NCBI RefSeq assembly: GCF_017948595.1
Contig: NZ_JAGFBV010000033.1
Coordinates: 1 to 34,941, forward strand
Source of the DNA: Flavobacterium geliluteum
GTDB lineage: Bacteria; Bacteroidota; Bacteroidia; Flavobacteriales; Flavobacteriaceae
Direction of reading: 5' to 3'
DNA length: 34,941 bases
Every line of letters starts with the position of its first letter. The stretch's first letter is position 1. The position numbers and the translations under genes are program-made. Of this stretch, positions 7,632-14,521 are shown in pieces. Under the pieces are notes generated by a model. The model saw only the letters and a program-made list of their open reading frames with translations. It was not told the DNA's origin and made no database searches.

Positions 7632-10178
7632 TTATAGCACATATTTTAAGGTAATTCCATAAGTTCTTTGATCTCCCAATACACCTGCGTATTGGCCGGT
7701 ATTTCCGCCTGCAGGTAATAATTGTTCGTAATAATCTTTGTTAAAAATATTGCGTCCCCAGAACTGAACCGATAATCCTTCGGTGGCACGGAACCCCAAA
7801 CGGGCATTAAATAAGGCATAACCATCTACCACCAAATATTTTGATGCAGAAGGACTTGAAGAGAATTCAGAACGGGCATAAGTATCTATGGCAAGGAAAA
7901 CTTTTCCTGAGTTACCAAAGAATCTTGCTTGGTCAGACAGCTCACCTCCTAAAGATCCTGCCCATTTTGAAGCACCTGGTAAAGCAGATCCAGAAACATC
8001 TTTAAAGGATACAGAAGATCCTGTTTCTTCTAATGGAAGTGGTGCATTGGTAAATTTTACATACTTACCATCTGTGTAAGTTGCTGCTCCGTTTATTGTT
8101 AGATGCGAGTTAATTACAAAGCTGGCATCAAGTTCTGCACCTTTTACCTGAACTTTGTCGGCATTGGCAAGATAGCCACGGTTTACACCCAATTCGGCTG
8201 CTTGAACATTGGTTTGAAAATCTGTGATATCAGTATTAAAGAATGTCAAATTGAATATAGAATTTTTAAAAGGAGACGTTTTTACACCTAACTCGTAATG
8301 ATTTACTTTTTCAGGCTTAATTACAGCAAGTTCTAATAGTGGAAGCCCCGCTGAATTGCTCGGAAGTCCTGCTACATTTACACCAACTGGTTTGTAGCTT
8401 TTGGCGTATGTCGCATAAACATTGATTTTATCAGTGGCTTTAAAAGAGATGGTTAAATTTCCGGAAAAGTCTGTATTATCAGTACTTGATGTAAAAGCCT
8501 GATCGGTATATACTAATTTTTTTAAGGCAAGTAAGGCGGGATCTGTAGTTTGAAGACCTCCGTATGTTGTGCGTTTGTAATCTGCATCTTTCTTATCAAA
8601 GTTATAGCGTACACCCGGCAAAATATGCAAGCGTTCTGTTATCGCCCAGTCCAATTGACCAAATACAGCAGCACTCGAAGATCTGATGCTGGCATCTGTT
8701 TTTATGCCATAACCTTCAAAAAGGCCAGGTGTGCTCCATAGATTACTGGTTGTACTTTGAGAGAACCTCCACTGTGCATTACCTGATTCTTCAGTACCAT
8801 TTGTTGTTGATGTTTGATCAATAAAAAAGGCACCTACAACACCACTTAATGTAGAAGTTACTTGACCTGCATAACGCACTTCTTGTGTTGTTTGGGTCTG
8901 TCTTGTAGGGTTTTGTGATTTTGCCAATACTTGCAGACCTGTAAAATCTCTATCGTTTGATGGATCCCAATTCCAAAAACGCCATGCTGTTGTTGAGGTC
9001 AGTGTTCCGTTTCCAATTTTGGTATCAATAGTAAGGGATAAACCGCCCAAATCTTGTCCGGAGCGCCAAGGAGTATCATGGTCAATTTTACGATCAAATG
9101 CATTCTGACTCGGTAGTTGGTAATTCAAATCTTTAATAATAGCATCAAATTGACGGTATGCAGCTCTTTTTGTAGGTGCGACACCTGCGACAACCTGAGC
9201 GTAACCATCTGGTCGTTGCGTTGTAATATCTGCAGCAAACAATACGTTAGTTCTTTCTGATGGAGTGTACAACAATTGTCCTCTAATCCCTTGATTATTT
9301 AGCGTGTTAGTAGCTCTGCCTGTTACAACATTATCAATCAAACCATCGCGTTGAGTACCCGAAAAAGAGATACGGCCCGCCAGTTTTTTACTAATTGCTC
9401 CTGTGATGGAAGCTTTTGCCTGTAGAAAAGCATAGTTTCCGTAGCTTACTTCAAAATCTGCACCAGACTTAAAACTTGGTTTGCGTGTAGTAATATTAAA
9501 AGCACCCGAAGTCGTGTTTTTACCAAACAAAGATCCTTGTGGCCCGCGAAGGACTTCAATTTGTTCTACATCAATAAAATCAAGAGTAGTTGCCGCTGGA
9601 CGGGCATAATAAACACCATCCACATAAAAACCAACACCTGGGTCAATTCCGTCATTGGTGAGTCCAAAAGGAGAGCCTAAACTACGAATATTAATTCCCG
9701 TATTTCTCGGATTTGATGAATAGAGCTGTACTGACGGAACCAGTTCTTTAATACGGTTTACGTTAAAAGCTCCTGCTTGTTCGGCTTGCTTCCCTGTAAT
9801 AACAGATACCGCAATCGGAACGTCTTGTACTTTTTCGATGCGTCTTCTGGAAGAAACTACTACTTCTACCAATTGGTTTTCTTCTGCTAAAATTACTTGA
9901 ACAGGAATTGTGGTGATTGCTGTAACTTCTATTTCTGAAGTTTTATATCCTATGTATTGTACTAAAATAGTTAGCGGAAGTTTTCCTTTTGTATCGATAC
10001 TAAATTTTCCGTTTTCATCGGTTATAGTACTTATTGTAGTTCCTTTAATAACAATGTTTGCGGCTAATAAAGGTTGATTTTCGCTATTGGTTACAACTCC
10101 TTCAATATTTTGTGCGAATGTAATTGAAAAGGTTAAAAATAAGACAGTTGTAAATATGTTTTTTATAGATGTTTTCAT
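7632..10178 (-). CDS. TonB-dependent outer-membrane receptor
   Basis: The 848-residue product imports a ligand across the outer membrane using energy from TonB. It has a signal peptide (1-22, ending TFAQ) and a carboxypeptidase-regulatory-like domain (about 24-110). A TonB-box-like EVVV (about 108) leads into a plug (about 117-235) with VQDVPIAVSVITGKQAEQAG, FYVDGVYYARP and EVLRGPQGSLFGKNTTSGAFNI, and the 22-strand barrel follows. The C-terminal end GITLKYVL is a standard last strand. The plug resembles siderophore or small-ligand receptors more than SusC, and no SusD partner is adjacent. An Rrf2 regulator is encoded just upstream on the same strand, which suggests that iron, sulfur or redox state controls uptake; the ligand cannot be read from the sequence. 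A terminator follows. Confidence 0.93.
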   Translation of the reverse strand: MKTSIKNIFTTVLFLTFSITFAQNIEGVVTNSENQPLLAANIVIKGTTISTITDENGKFSIDTKGKLPLTILVQYIGYKTSEIEVTAITTIPVQVILAEENQLVEVVVSSRRRIEKVQDVPIAVSVITGKQAEQAGAFNVNRIKELVPSVQLYSSNPRNTGINIRSLGSPFGLTNDGIDPGVGFYVDGVYYARPAATTLDFIDVEQIEVLRGPQGSLFGKNTTSGAFNITTRKPSFKSGADFEVSYGNYAFLQAKASITGAISKKLAGRISFSGTQRDGLIDNVVTGRATNTLNNQGIRGQLLYTPSERTNVLFAADITTQRPDGYAQVVAGVAPTKRAAYRQFDAIIKDLNYQLPSQNAFDRKIDHDTPWRSGQDLGGLSLTIDTKIGNGTLTSTTAWRFWNWDPSNDRDFTGLQVLAKSQNPTRQTQTTQEVRYAGQVTSTLSGVVGAFFIDQTSTTNGTEESGNAQWRFSQSTTSNLWSTPGLFEGYGIKTDASIRSSSAAVFGQLDWAITERLHILPGVRYNFDKKDADYKRTTYGGLQTTDPALLALKKLVYTDQAFTSSTDNTDFSGNLTISFKATDKINVYATYAKSYKPVGVNVAGLPSNSAGLPLLELAVIKPEKVNHYELGVKTSPFKNSIFNLTFFNTDITDFQTNVQAAELGVNRGYLANADKVQVKGAELDASFVINSHLTINGAATYTDGKYVKFTNAPLPLEETGSSVSFKDVSGSALPGASKWAGSLGGELSDQARFFGNSGKVFLAIDTYARSEFSSSPSASKYLVVDGYALFNARLGFRATEGLSVQFWGRNIFNKDYYEQLLPAGGNTGQYAGVLGDQRTYGITLKYVL

Positions 10179-10256
10179 TTTATATTAAGTATATGTAATT
10201 AGTAGAATTTTAAGTAAATTTTTTTACCAACACATACACATCATAAATGAACTGTT

Positions 10257-10272
10257 TTTGACAAGAGTCAAA
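10257..10272. promoter_or_regulatory. FNR-like dyad TTTGAC-N4-GTCAAA upstream of the receptor
   Basis: A perfect 6-bp inverted repeat with a 4-bp centre (AAGA) matches the half-site layout of CRP/FNR-family operators (TTGAy-N4-rTCAA). It lies 79 bases before the receptor ATG. No regulator of that family is encoded in the window. If the -7 element at 10374-10381 is the real promoter, the dyad is in the leader and could act as a repressor site or RNA hairpin instead. Confidence 0.35.
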
Positions 10273-10373
10273 TTATTGTTTTGATTGTTTTTTAAAAGAT
10301 TTTTTAAGACACCTGATAGACTGGACTGTGCTTTCATAAGTTTGAATTTATAAATATCTGTTGATTATTTTTG

Positions 10374-10381
10374 CAAATATA
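10374..10381 (-). promoter_or_regulatory. -7 promoter element of the TonB-dependent receptor
   Basis: The minus strand carries TATATTTG, a full TAnnTTTG match followed by CA, 196 bases before the receptor ATG and behind the Rrf2 stop. No -33 TTTG/TTG is seen at the expected distance; an inverted repeat (10387-10407) lies there instead. Confidence 0.45.
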
Positions 10382-10386
10382 TATAA

Positions 10387-10407
10387 ATTCTATAAAAATA
10401 GTAGAAT
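10387..10407. promoter_or_regulatory. Inverted repeat upstream of the receptor promoter, possible Rrf2 operator
   Basis: ATTCTA (10387-10392) and TAGAAT (10402-10407) are inverted arms around 9 bases, and a second dyad CTAT-AAAA-ATAG (10390-10401) is nested inside. It begins 6 bases from the -7 element, where a regulator could block or recruit RNA polymerase. Rrf2 proteins bind AT-rich dyads of about this size; that this is the target is inference. Confidence 0.35.
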
Positions 10408-10422
10408 ATAAAGAATATTTTT

Positions 10423-10836
10423 TTATTTCTTTACCAATGAAGCTATTGTAATGCCTTCCATTGCTTTCAAAGTTTTATCACGAATGAGTAGTAAGCCGTG
10501 ACGCAGACTGCATTCAGACTCTGTTTTACAATCAGAACATGGCTCATAAAAGTTTAATGAAGCGCAGGGCAGAAGCGCAATTGCACCGTCAAACAAACGA
10601 TGAATTTCGGCCAACGTAATATCGTTTTTAGATTTTATCAAATAATATCCGCCAAATTTTCCTTGCTTACTGCTCACAAAACGGCCTCGTTTAAGATCTA
10701 ATAAAATTTGCTCTAAAAACTTTTTTGGAATGTTGGCGCCATCAGCAATTTCTATGGTTCTAGAAATGTGATTTTCGTCTTGCTCAGCGAGATAAAGTAA
10801 GGCTTTAAGAGCATATTTTGCTTTATGTGATAACAT
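10423..10836 (-). CDS. Rrf2 family transcriptional regulator with four clustered cysteines
   Basis: The 137-residue product has the Rrf2 length and layout: an N-terminal winged helix-turn-helix (about 1-83: MLSHKAKYALKALLYLA, then IPKKFLEQILLDLKRGRFV and GKFGGYYL) and a C-terminal dimer helix. Between them lie Cys91, Cys100, Cys103 and Cys109, as in IscR and NsrR, where three cysteines bind an Fe-S cluster that senses cluster status or nitric oxide. The spacing (C-x8-C-x2-C-x5-C) is not exactly that of IscR, so the signal is uncertain. The gene sits upstream of the TonB receptor on the same strand, with 244 bases between that hold a promoter and an AT-rich dyad; the receptor is the likely target. 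It begins 78 bases after the glycine-rich TPM gene. Confidence 0.92.
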   Translation of the reverse strand: MLSHKAKYALKALLYLAEQDENHISRTIEIADGANIPKKFLEQILLDLKRGRFVSSKQGKFGGYYLIKSKNDITLAEIHRLFDGAIALLPCASLNFYEPCSDCKTESECSLRHGLLLIRDKTLKAMEGITIASLVKK

Positions 10837-10914
10837 AGTAAAAATTAAAAATGAGGATCAAAAAAACCCGAAACTAAAAAACTTGAAACAAAAGAAACCA
10901 GAAACAAAACTTTG

Positions 10915-11739
10915 TTACCAGCTTCCGCCAGAACCACCACCAGAGAATCCGCCTCCGCCAAAACCACCACCGAAGCCACCTCCGCCACCAGATGATCCGC
11001 CTCCGAAGCCTCCAAAACCGCCTCCGCTGCTTCTGCCTAAATTACTCAGAATAATGACATCAAGTAAACTTGGGCCTCCACCGCTATTATTACCAGAATT
11101 TCCGCCTCCACCACGTTTGTTTCTGGAGATTAAAATCAGTACAATAACGACTATAAAAATAAAGGGAAGTATTGGGAATTTTTTTCCTTTGGTTTGTTTG
11201 CGTTCTCCTTTGTATTTTCCTTTAAAAACATCAAAAATAGCATCTGCTCCTTTGTCAAGGCCTTTGTAATAGCTTCCTGCTTTAAATTCAGGAATAATAA
11301 TATTTCTAATAATTTCACCGCCAATTCCAGCTGTAAGACGATCTTCCAGTCCGTAACCGGGAGAAATCCATATTTTCTTTTGGGCTTTAGCTAATAAAAT
11401 AATGACACCATTATCGTCTTTAGAAGTGCCTCCAATTCCCCATTCCTGACCCCATTTTGGTGCGAGAATACCAATATCTTCGCCTTTTAAAGTCTCAATC
11501 GTAATAACAACAATTTGAGTTGTAGTCGAATCAGAATAACGAATTAGTTTTTCTTCCAATTGCGATTTTTCAGATGCACTCAAAACATTTGCATAATCGT
11601 AAACAGACGTCTGAAAACTTGGTTTTTCTGGAATAGTAAATTGCGCCACAATACTATTACTGTTAAAAAACGCAAGTAATAAAAAGATAAACTGAAAAAT
11701 TCCTTTGGAATTTGATAGGAGGTTTTTTGAAATTTTCAT
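10915..11739 (-). CDS. TPM-domain membrane protein with glycine-rich tail (YgcG-like)
   Basis: The 274-residue protein has a signal peptide (about 1-33) and a TPM domain (about 42-165: VYDYANVLSASEKSQLEEKL, TTTQIVVITIETLKGEDI, DDNGVIILLAKAQKKIWIS, PGYGLEDRLTAG). A single membrane segment follows (about 185-203), and then a cytoplasmic tail dominated by glycine and serine that ends GGSW. TPM proteins (YgcG, Psb32) are linked to membrane-protein repair or phosphatase activity. The glycine-rich tail is usual in the family and its role is unknown. The ATG lies 3 bases after the stop of the upstream TPM gene, so the two are surely co-transcribed, with lemA further upstream. The opposite strand of the tail reads as a proline-rich frame that should not be annotated. 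Confidence 0.9.
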   Translation of the reverse strand: MKISKNLLSNSKGIFQFIFLLLAFFNSNSIVAQFTIPEKPSFQTSVYDYANVLSASEKSQLEEKLIRYSDSTTTQIVVITIETLKGEDIGILAPKWGQEWGIGGTSKDDNGVIILLAKAQKKIWISPGYGLEDRLTAGIGGEIIRNIIIPEFKAGSYYKGLDKGADAIFDVFKGKYKGERKQTKGKKFPILPFIFIVVIVLILISRNKRGGGGNSGNNSGGGPSLLDVIILSNLGRSSGGGFGGFGGGSSGGGGGFGGGFGGGGFSGGGSGGSW

Positions 11740-11742
11740 TAT

Positions 11743-12180
11743 TTATCCTTTTGAGATTTCGTTTGATAATTCGTTGGTGTCATCAGCAGACCATGGGAAA
11801 TGTTTTTTCAGTTGTTCGCCGGCGTTTAAAATACCTTCTACAATACCTTGCTTAAAATTTCCTAATTTAAATTGTGCGCTCATTTTATCTTTGGTACAAT
11901 CCCAAAAATCATCGGCTACGAGATCATTGATGCCTTTATCGCCACAGATAATAAAGTTTTTATCGGCAACAGCAAAGTAAAATAAAACTCCGTTTTTCAA
12001 TTGAGTTTCATCCATTTTTAATTCATGAAAAACTTCTAAAGCCCTGTCAAAAGGAACCTTGGAAGTTGTTTTTTCTATATGCACTCTAATTTCGCCAGAA
12101 GTATTTTTTTCGGCCACACGAATAGCTTCAACAATTTCCTGTTCTTCTTCTTTGGATAAAAAATCTTCTACTTTTGACAT
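11743..12180 (-). CDS. Short TPM-domain protein
   Basis: The 145-residue product is a stand-alone TPM domain with no signal peptide or membrane segment. Visible motifs are LSKEEEQEIVEAIRVAEKNT, SGEIRVHIEKTT, KNGVLFYFAVADKNFIICGD and KGINDLVADDFWD. Bacteroidetes often carry this soluble TPM protein beside LemA and a membrane TPM protein, which is the arrangement here. The upstream lemA gene ends 90 bases before, and the next gene starts 3 bases after. The role is inferred as envelope stress or membrane-protein maintenance, from association only. Confidence 0.88.
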   Translation of the reverse strand: MSKVEDFLSKEEEQEIVEAIRVAEKNTSGEIRVHIEKTTSKVPFDRALEVFHELKMDETQLKNGVLFYFAVADKNFIICGDKGINDLVADDFWDCTKDKMSAQFKLGNFKQGIVEGILNAGEQLKKHFPWSADDTNELSNEISKG

Positions 12181-12270
12181 TGAAATTATTTTTAAATGAA
12201 GATTAACGACTTTAGATTCAGATTAAAATCTGTAATCAAAAATCGTTAATCAAAAATATTAAATCTTTTT

Positions 12271-12852
12271 TTAGAATTTTACTTCAACGGGTTTGTCAGC
12301 TCCTGTAACAGCTTCAAAATAGGGTTTTTCTTTGTAGTCTAAGAACCATTTGTTCGGAATAGAAAGAATGTAACCATTGTATTCTTGTACAGCCTCATTA
12401 AAACGTGTTCTGGCAGTCAGGATTTGGTTCTCTGTACTTGCCAATTCGTCTTGCAATTTCAGGAAGTTTTCATTCGCTTTAAGCGTTGGATATTGTTCAA
12501 CAGACACCAATAATCTTGATAATGATGACGATACACCGCTTTGCGCCTGGTTAAACTGAGCTAATTGTTCTGGTGTAACATTGCTCGGATCAATTGTTAC
12601 TGCTGTAGCTTTTGCACGAGCTTCAATAACCGCAGTCAACGTTGATTTTTCAAAATCAGCAGCTCCTTTTACAGTATTTACCAAATTGCCAATCAAGTCA
12701 TTACGTCTTTGATAAGCTGTTTGCACATTTCCCCATTCTTTATTGACAGCCTGATTGTATTTTAAACCTGTGTTTTTAATTCCAATTGACCAAAATGCAA
12801 TAATAGCGATAAGTGCTATAATAATTCCTACAGGGATTAACCATTTTTTCAT
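12271..12852 (-). CDS. lemA: LemA family membrane protein
   Basis: The 193-residue product has one N-terminal membrane segment (about 5-25) and the long helical LemA domain: YNQAVNKEWGNVQTAYQRRN with DLIGNLVNTVKG (about 33-65), EQLAQFNQAQSGVSSSLSRL, YPTLKANENFLKLQDELAST and ARTRFNEAVQEYNGYI. The length is normal. The LemA family is named for a Listeria antigen, and its molecular function is not established. The gene keeps the common company of TPM-domain proteins downstream. A MerR regulator lies 44 bases upstream on the same strand. Confidence 0.94.
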   Translation of the reverse strand: MKKWLIPVGIIIALIAIIAFWSIGIKNTGLKYNQAVNKEWGNVQTAYQRRNDLIGNLVNTVKGAADFEKSTLTAVIEARAKATAVTIDPSNVTPEQLAQFNQAQSGVSSSLSRLLVSVEQYPTLKANENFLKLQDELASTENQILTARTRFNEAVQEYNGYILSIPNKWFLDYKEKPYFEAVTGADKPVEVKF

Positions 12853-12896
12853 GTTTGCTTAATTTAAGTTTATTTTTATGTAATTGATTTTAAATA

Positions 12897-13229
12897 TTAT
12901 AATTCGTTTTTAATTTCTGTTAACTGTGTTTTTATCGTCTCTAATTTACGTATTATTTCGAATTTATCTAATGTTTTCTTTTGTCCTTCTTTCAAATGTG
13001 TTTTGGCGCCTTCCAGAGTAAAACCTCTTTCTTTAACCAAATGATAAATCAGTTGAAGGTTGGTAATATCTTCGGACGTAAACATTCTGTTGCCTTTTGC
13101 ATTCTTTTTTGGCTTCAGAATATCAAATTCGCTGTCCCAAAAACGTATCAGCGAAGCATTAACATCAAATGCTTTGGCCACCTCGCCAATGCTGTAATAT
13201 CTTTTGCCTTCTTTTAACTCTATATGCAT
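12897..13229 (-). CDS. MerR family transcriptional regulator
   Basis: The 110-residue product has a MerR winged helix-turn-helix (about 10-80: YYSIGEVAKAFDVNASLIRF, WDSEFDILKPKKNAKGNRMF, TSEDITNLQLIYHLVKERGF) and a short helical C-terminus for dimerisation. It lacks a ligand-binding domain or cysteine motif, so the signal is unknown. It lies between the M23 peptidase gene (53 bases upstream) and lemA (44 bases downstream), all on the minus strand, and is likely part of one envelope operon. No spaced dyad of MerR type was recognised in the short gaps. Confidence 0.9.
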   Translation of the reverse strand: MHIELKEGKRYYSIGEVAKAFDVNASLIRFWDSEFDILKPKKNAKGNRMFTSEDITNLQLIYHLVKERGFTLEGAKTHLKEGQKKTLDKFEIIRKLETIKTQLTEIKNEL

Positions 13230-13282
13230 TTATCTTTTCTTTTTCTTTTCGCCACCACTTATAAAGAGAACGTTTTTTTGTA

Positions 13283-14260
13283 TTAATCTAATGACTGATT
13301 TTCCTGATTTGCCAATTGCGCAATCGCCACATATTCTACCGCCGAGATATTTCCGTAGTAAAAATTCAGCGGATTCACCACTTTCCCGTCCTTGTGTACT
13401 TCGTAATGGCAATGTGGTCCTTCTGATCTTCCTGTACTTCCCACATAACCAATAACGTCTCCGCGTTTGACATGTTGTCCTGCCCGACAGTTGTATTTGC
13501 TCAAATGTGCATATAAACTTTCATATCCAAAACCATGCCTGATTACGATATGATTTCCGTATCCTGAGGCCGAATTATCAGCTCTGGCAATAACGCCGTC
13601 ACCAGTTGCATAAATCGGAGCACCAGTCTTGGCGGCAAAATCCATTCCATTGTGCATTTTTTTCACTTTCGTGAAAGGATCGGTTCGGTATCCAAACCCA
13701 GACGCCATGCGTTTCAGATTTTCATTCTGAACAGGCTGAATCGCCGGAATTGCCAGCAATAAATGTGATTTTGTACCCGATAATTTCAAAATTTCATCCA
13801 AAGATTTAGATTGAATCGCCAATTGCTTTGACAATTGATCAATTCGCTTTGTCGTATTAATAACCAATTGCGAGTTGTTGTATCCTTCTAATACTTTGTA
13901 TCTATTGATGTCCTTAAAACCAGCTTTTCTAATCGAATCAGGAATTTCAGTTTTATTAAAATACACCCGATAAATATTATTGTCACGATTTGCAATTGCC
14001 TCTGTCACATCGTCAATTTCATCCATTTTTTTATTCAAAATAGCATATTGCAATTTCAAATTTTCAAGTTCTCGCGTTTGCAAACGATCTTTTGGCGTTT
14101 CAAAATAAGGAGTGTTAATTAAAAGTACAAAAACCAAAAATCCAAACAAGGCCGAAGCCAATAAAAACAATAACCCGTAGCCAATTTTAGCTCTCTTTCT
14201 GGTTTTTATTTTTGTATAAGCCAGATTTTCTGAGTCGTAATAATATTTTACTTTCGCCAT
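13283..14260 (-). CDS. M23 family metallopeptidase (LytM-type), membrane anchored
   Basis: The 325-residue product cuts or regulates cutting of peptidoglycan peptide cross-links in the periplasm. A cytoplasmic basic segment is followed by one membrane helix (about 26-48), a helical stem (about 55-165) and a C-terminal LytM domain. The zinc ligands are visible: His203 and Asp207 in HNGMD, and His285 in GPHCHYE (283 and 285 flank Cys284). SLYAHLSK carries the usual additional His. All catalytic residues are present, so it is likely active rather than an EnvC-type activator. It is the first gene of the minus-strand envelope cluster, and a TAAATTTG -7 element lies 48 bases before the ATG. Confidence 0.94.
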   Translation of the reverse strand: MAKVKYYYDSENLAYTKIKTRKRAKIGYGLLFLLASALFGFLVFVLLINTPYFETPKDRLQTRELENLKLQYAILNKKMDEIDDVTEAIANRDNNIYRVYFNKTEIPDSIRKAGFKDINRYKVLEGYNNSQLVINTTKRIDQLSKQLAIQSKSLDEILKLSGTKSHLLLAIPAIQPVQNENLKRMASGFGYRTDPFTKVKKMHNGMDFAAKTGAPIYATGDGVIARADNSASGYGNHIVIRHGFGYESLYAHLSKYNCRAGQHVKRGDVIGYVGSTGRSEGPHCHYEVHKDGKVVNPLNFYYGNISAVEYVAIAQLANQENQSLD

Positions 14261-14274
14261 ATTTTAAAATACCC

Positions 14275-14282
14275 TATTTTTG
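14275..14282 (+). promoter_or_regulatory. Possible distal -7 promoter element for alaS
   Basis: TATTTTTG matches TAnnTTTG on the plus strand and is followed by CA, like the elements before era and der. It would give alaS a leader of about 235 bases. A TTTCG at 14251-14255 could be a weak -33 element. Confidence 0.35.
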
Positions 14283-14307
14283 CAGCTCGTTAAAATAGTT
14301 AGTCGAA

Positions 14308-14315
14308 CAAATTTA
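14308..14315 (-). promoter_or_regulatory. -7 promoter element of the M23 peptidase cluster
   Basis: The minus strand carries TAAATTTG, a full TAnnTTTG match, 48 bases before the ATG of the M23 gene. No good -33 element was found. It faces the plus-strand element at 14275-14282, so transcripts from the two would overlap. Confidence 0.4.
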
Positions 14316-14359
14316 AGAAATGTTTCAGATGTTCGCCGCTTTTTTTCAAGAATTAAACA

Positions 14360-14517
14360 AATTAGATAATGTGCCAACTTGATAATTAGATAATGTCTTA
14401 AAAGTGAAGTTTATTGTATTGAATTATAAATTTCCACTAAAAAAGTATCATTATCGTATTTTCAGAGGTAGTAAATTCTCTAATTGACACATTATCAAAT
14501 TATCACATTTCTAATTA
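14360..14517. repeat. Inverted pair of GATAATGTG low-complexity repeats before alaS
   Basis: The left block (14360-14397) repeats TTAGATAATGT twice around GCCAACTTGATAA. The right block (14479-14517) holds the same motif in reverse (ATTGACACATTATCAAATTATCACA). They end 4 bases before the alaS ATG and could fold into a long A+U-rich hairpin in the alaS leader. From memory, similar blocks are scattered between genes in Flavobacterium. Confidence 0.55.
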
Positions 14518-14521
14518 AAAT

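Noticed and set aside
10883..11269. Proline-rich open frame on the plus strand
   Set aside because: It is the antisense of the glycine-rich tail of the TPM protein; GGN codons read backwards as proline codons. It has no homologous look and no promoter.
13230..13412. Small minus-strand frame between the MerR and M23 genes
   Set aside because: It mostly overlaps the end of the M23 coding region in another frame, and it has no recognisable content.
14261..14521. T-box or other riboswitch in the alaS leader
   Set aside because: No T-box sequence or specifier-loop structure was recognised, and T-boxes are not typical of Bacteroidetes. The structure seen is explained by inverted low-complexity repeats.
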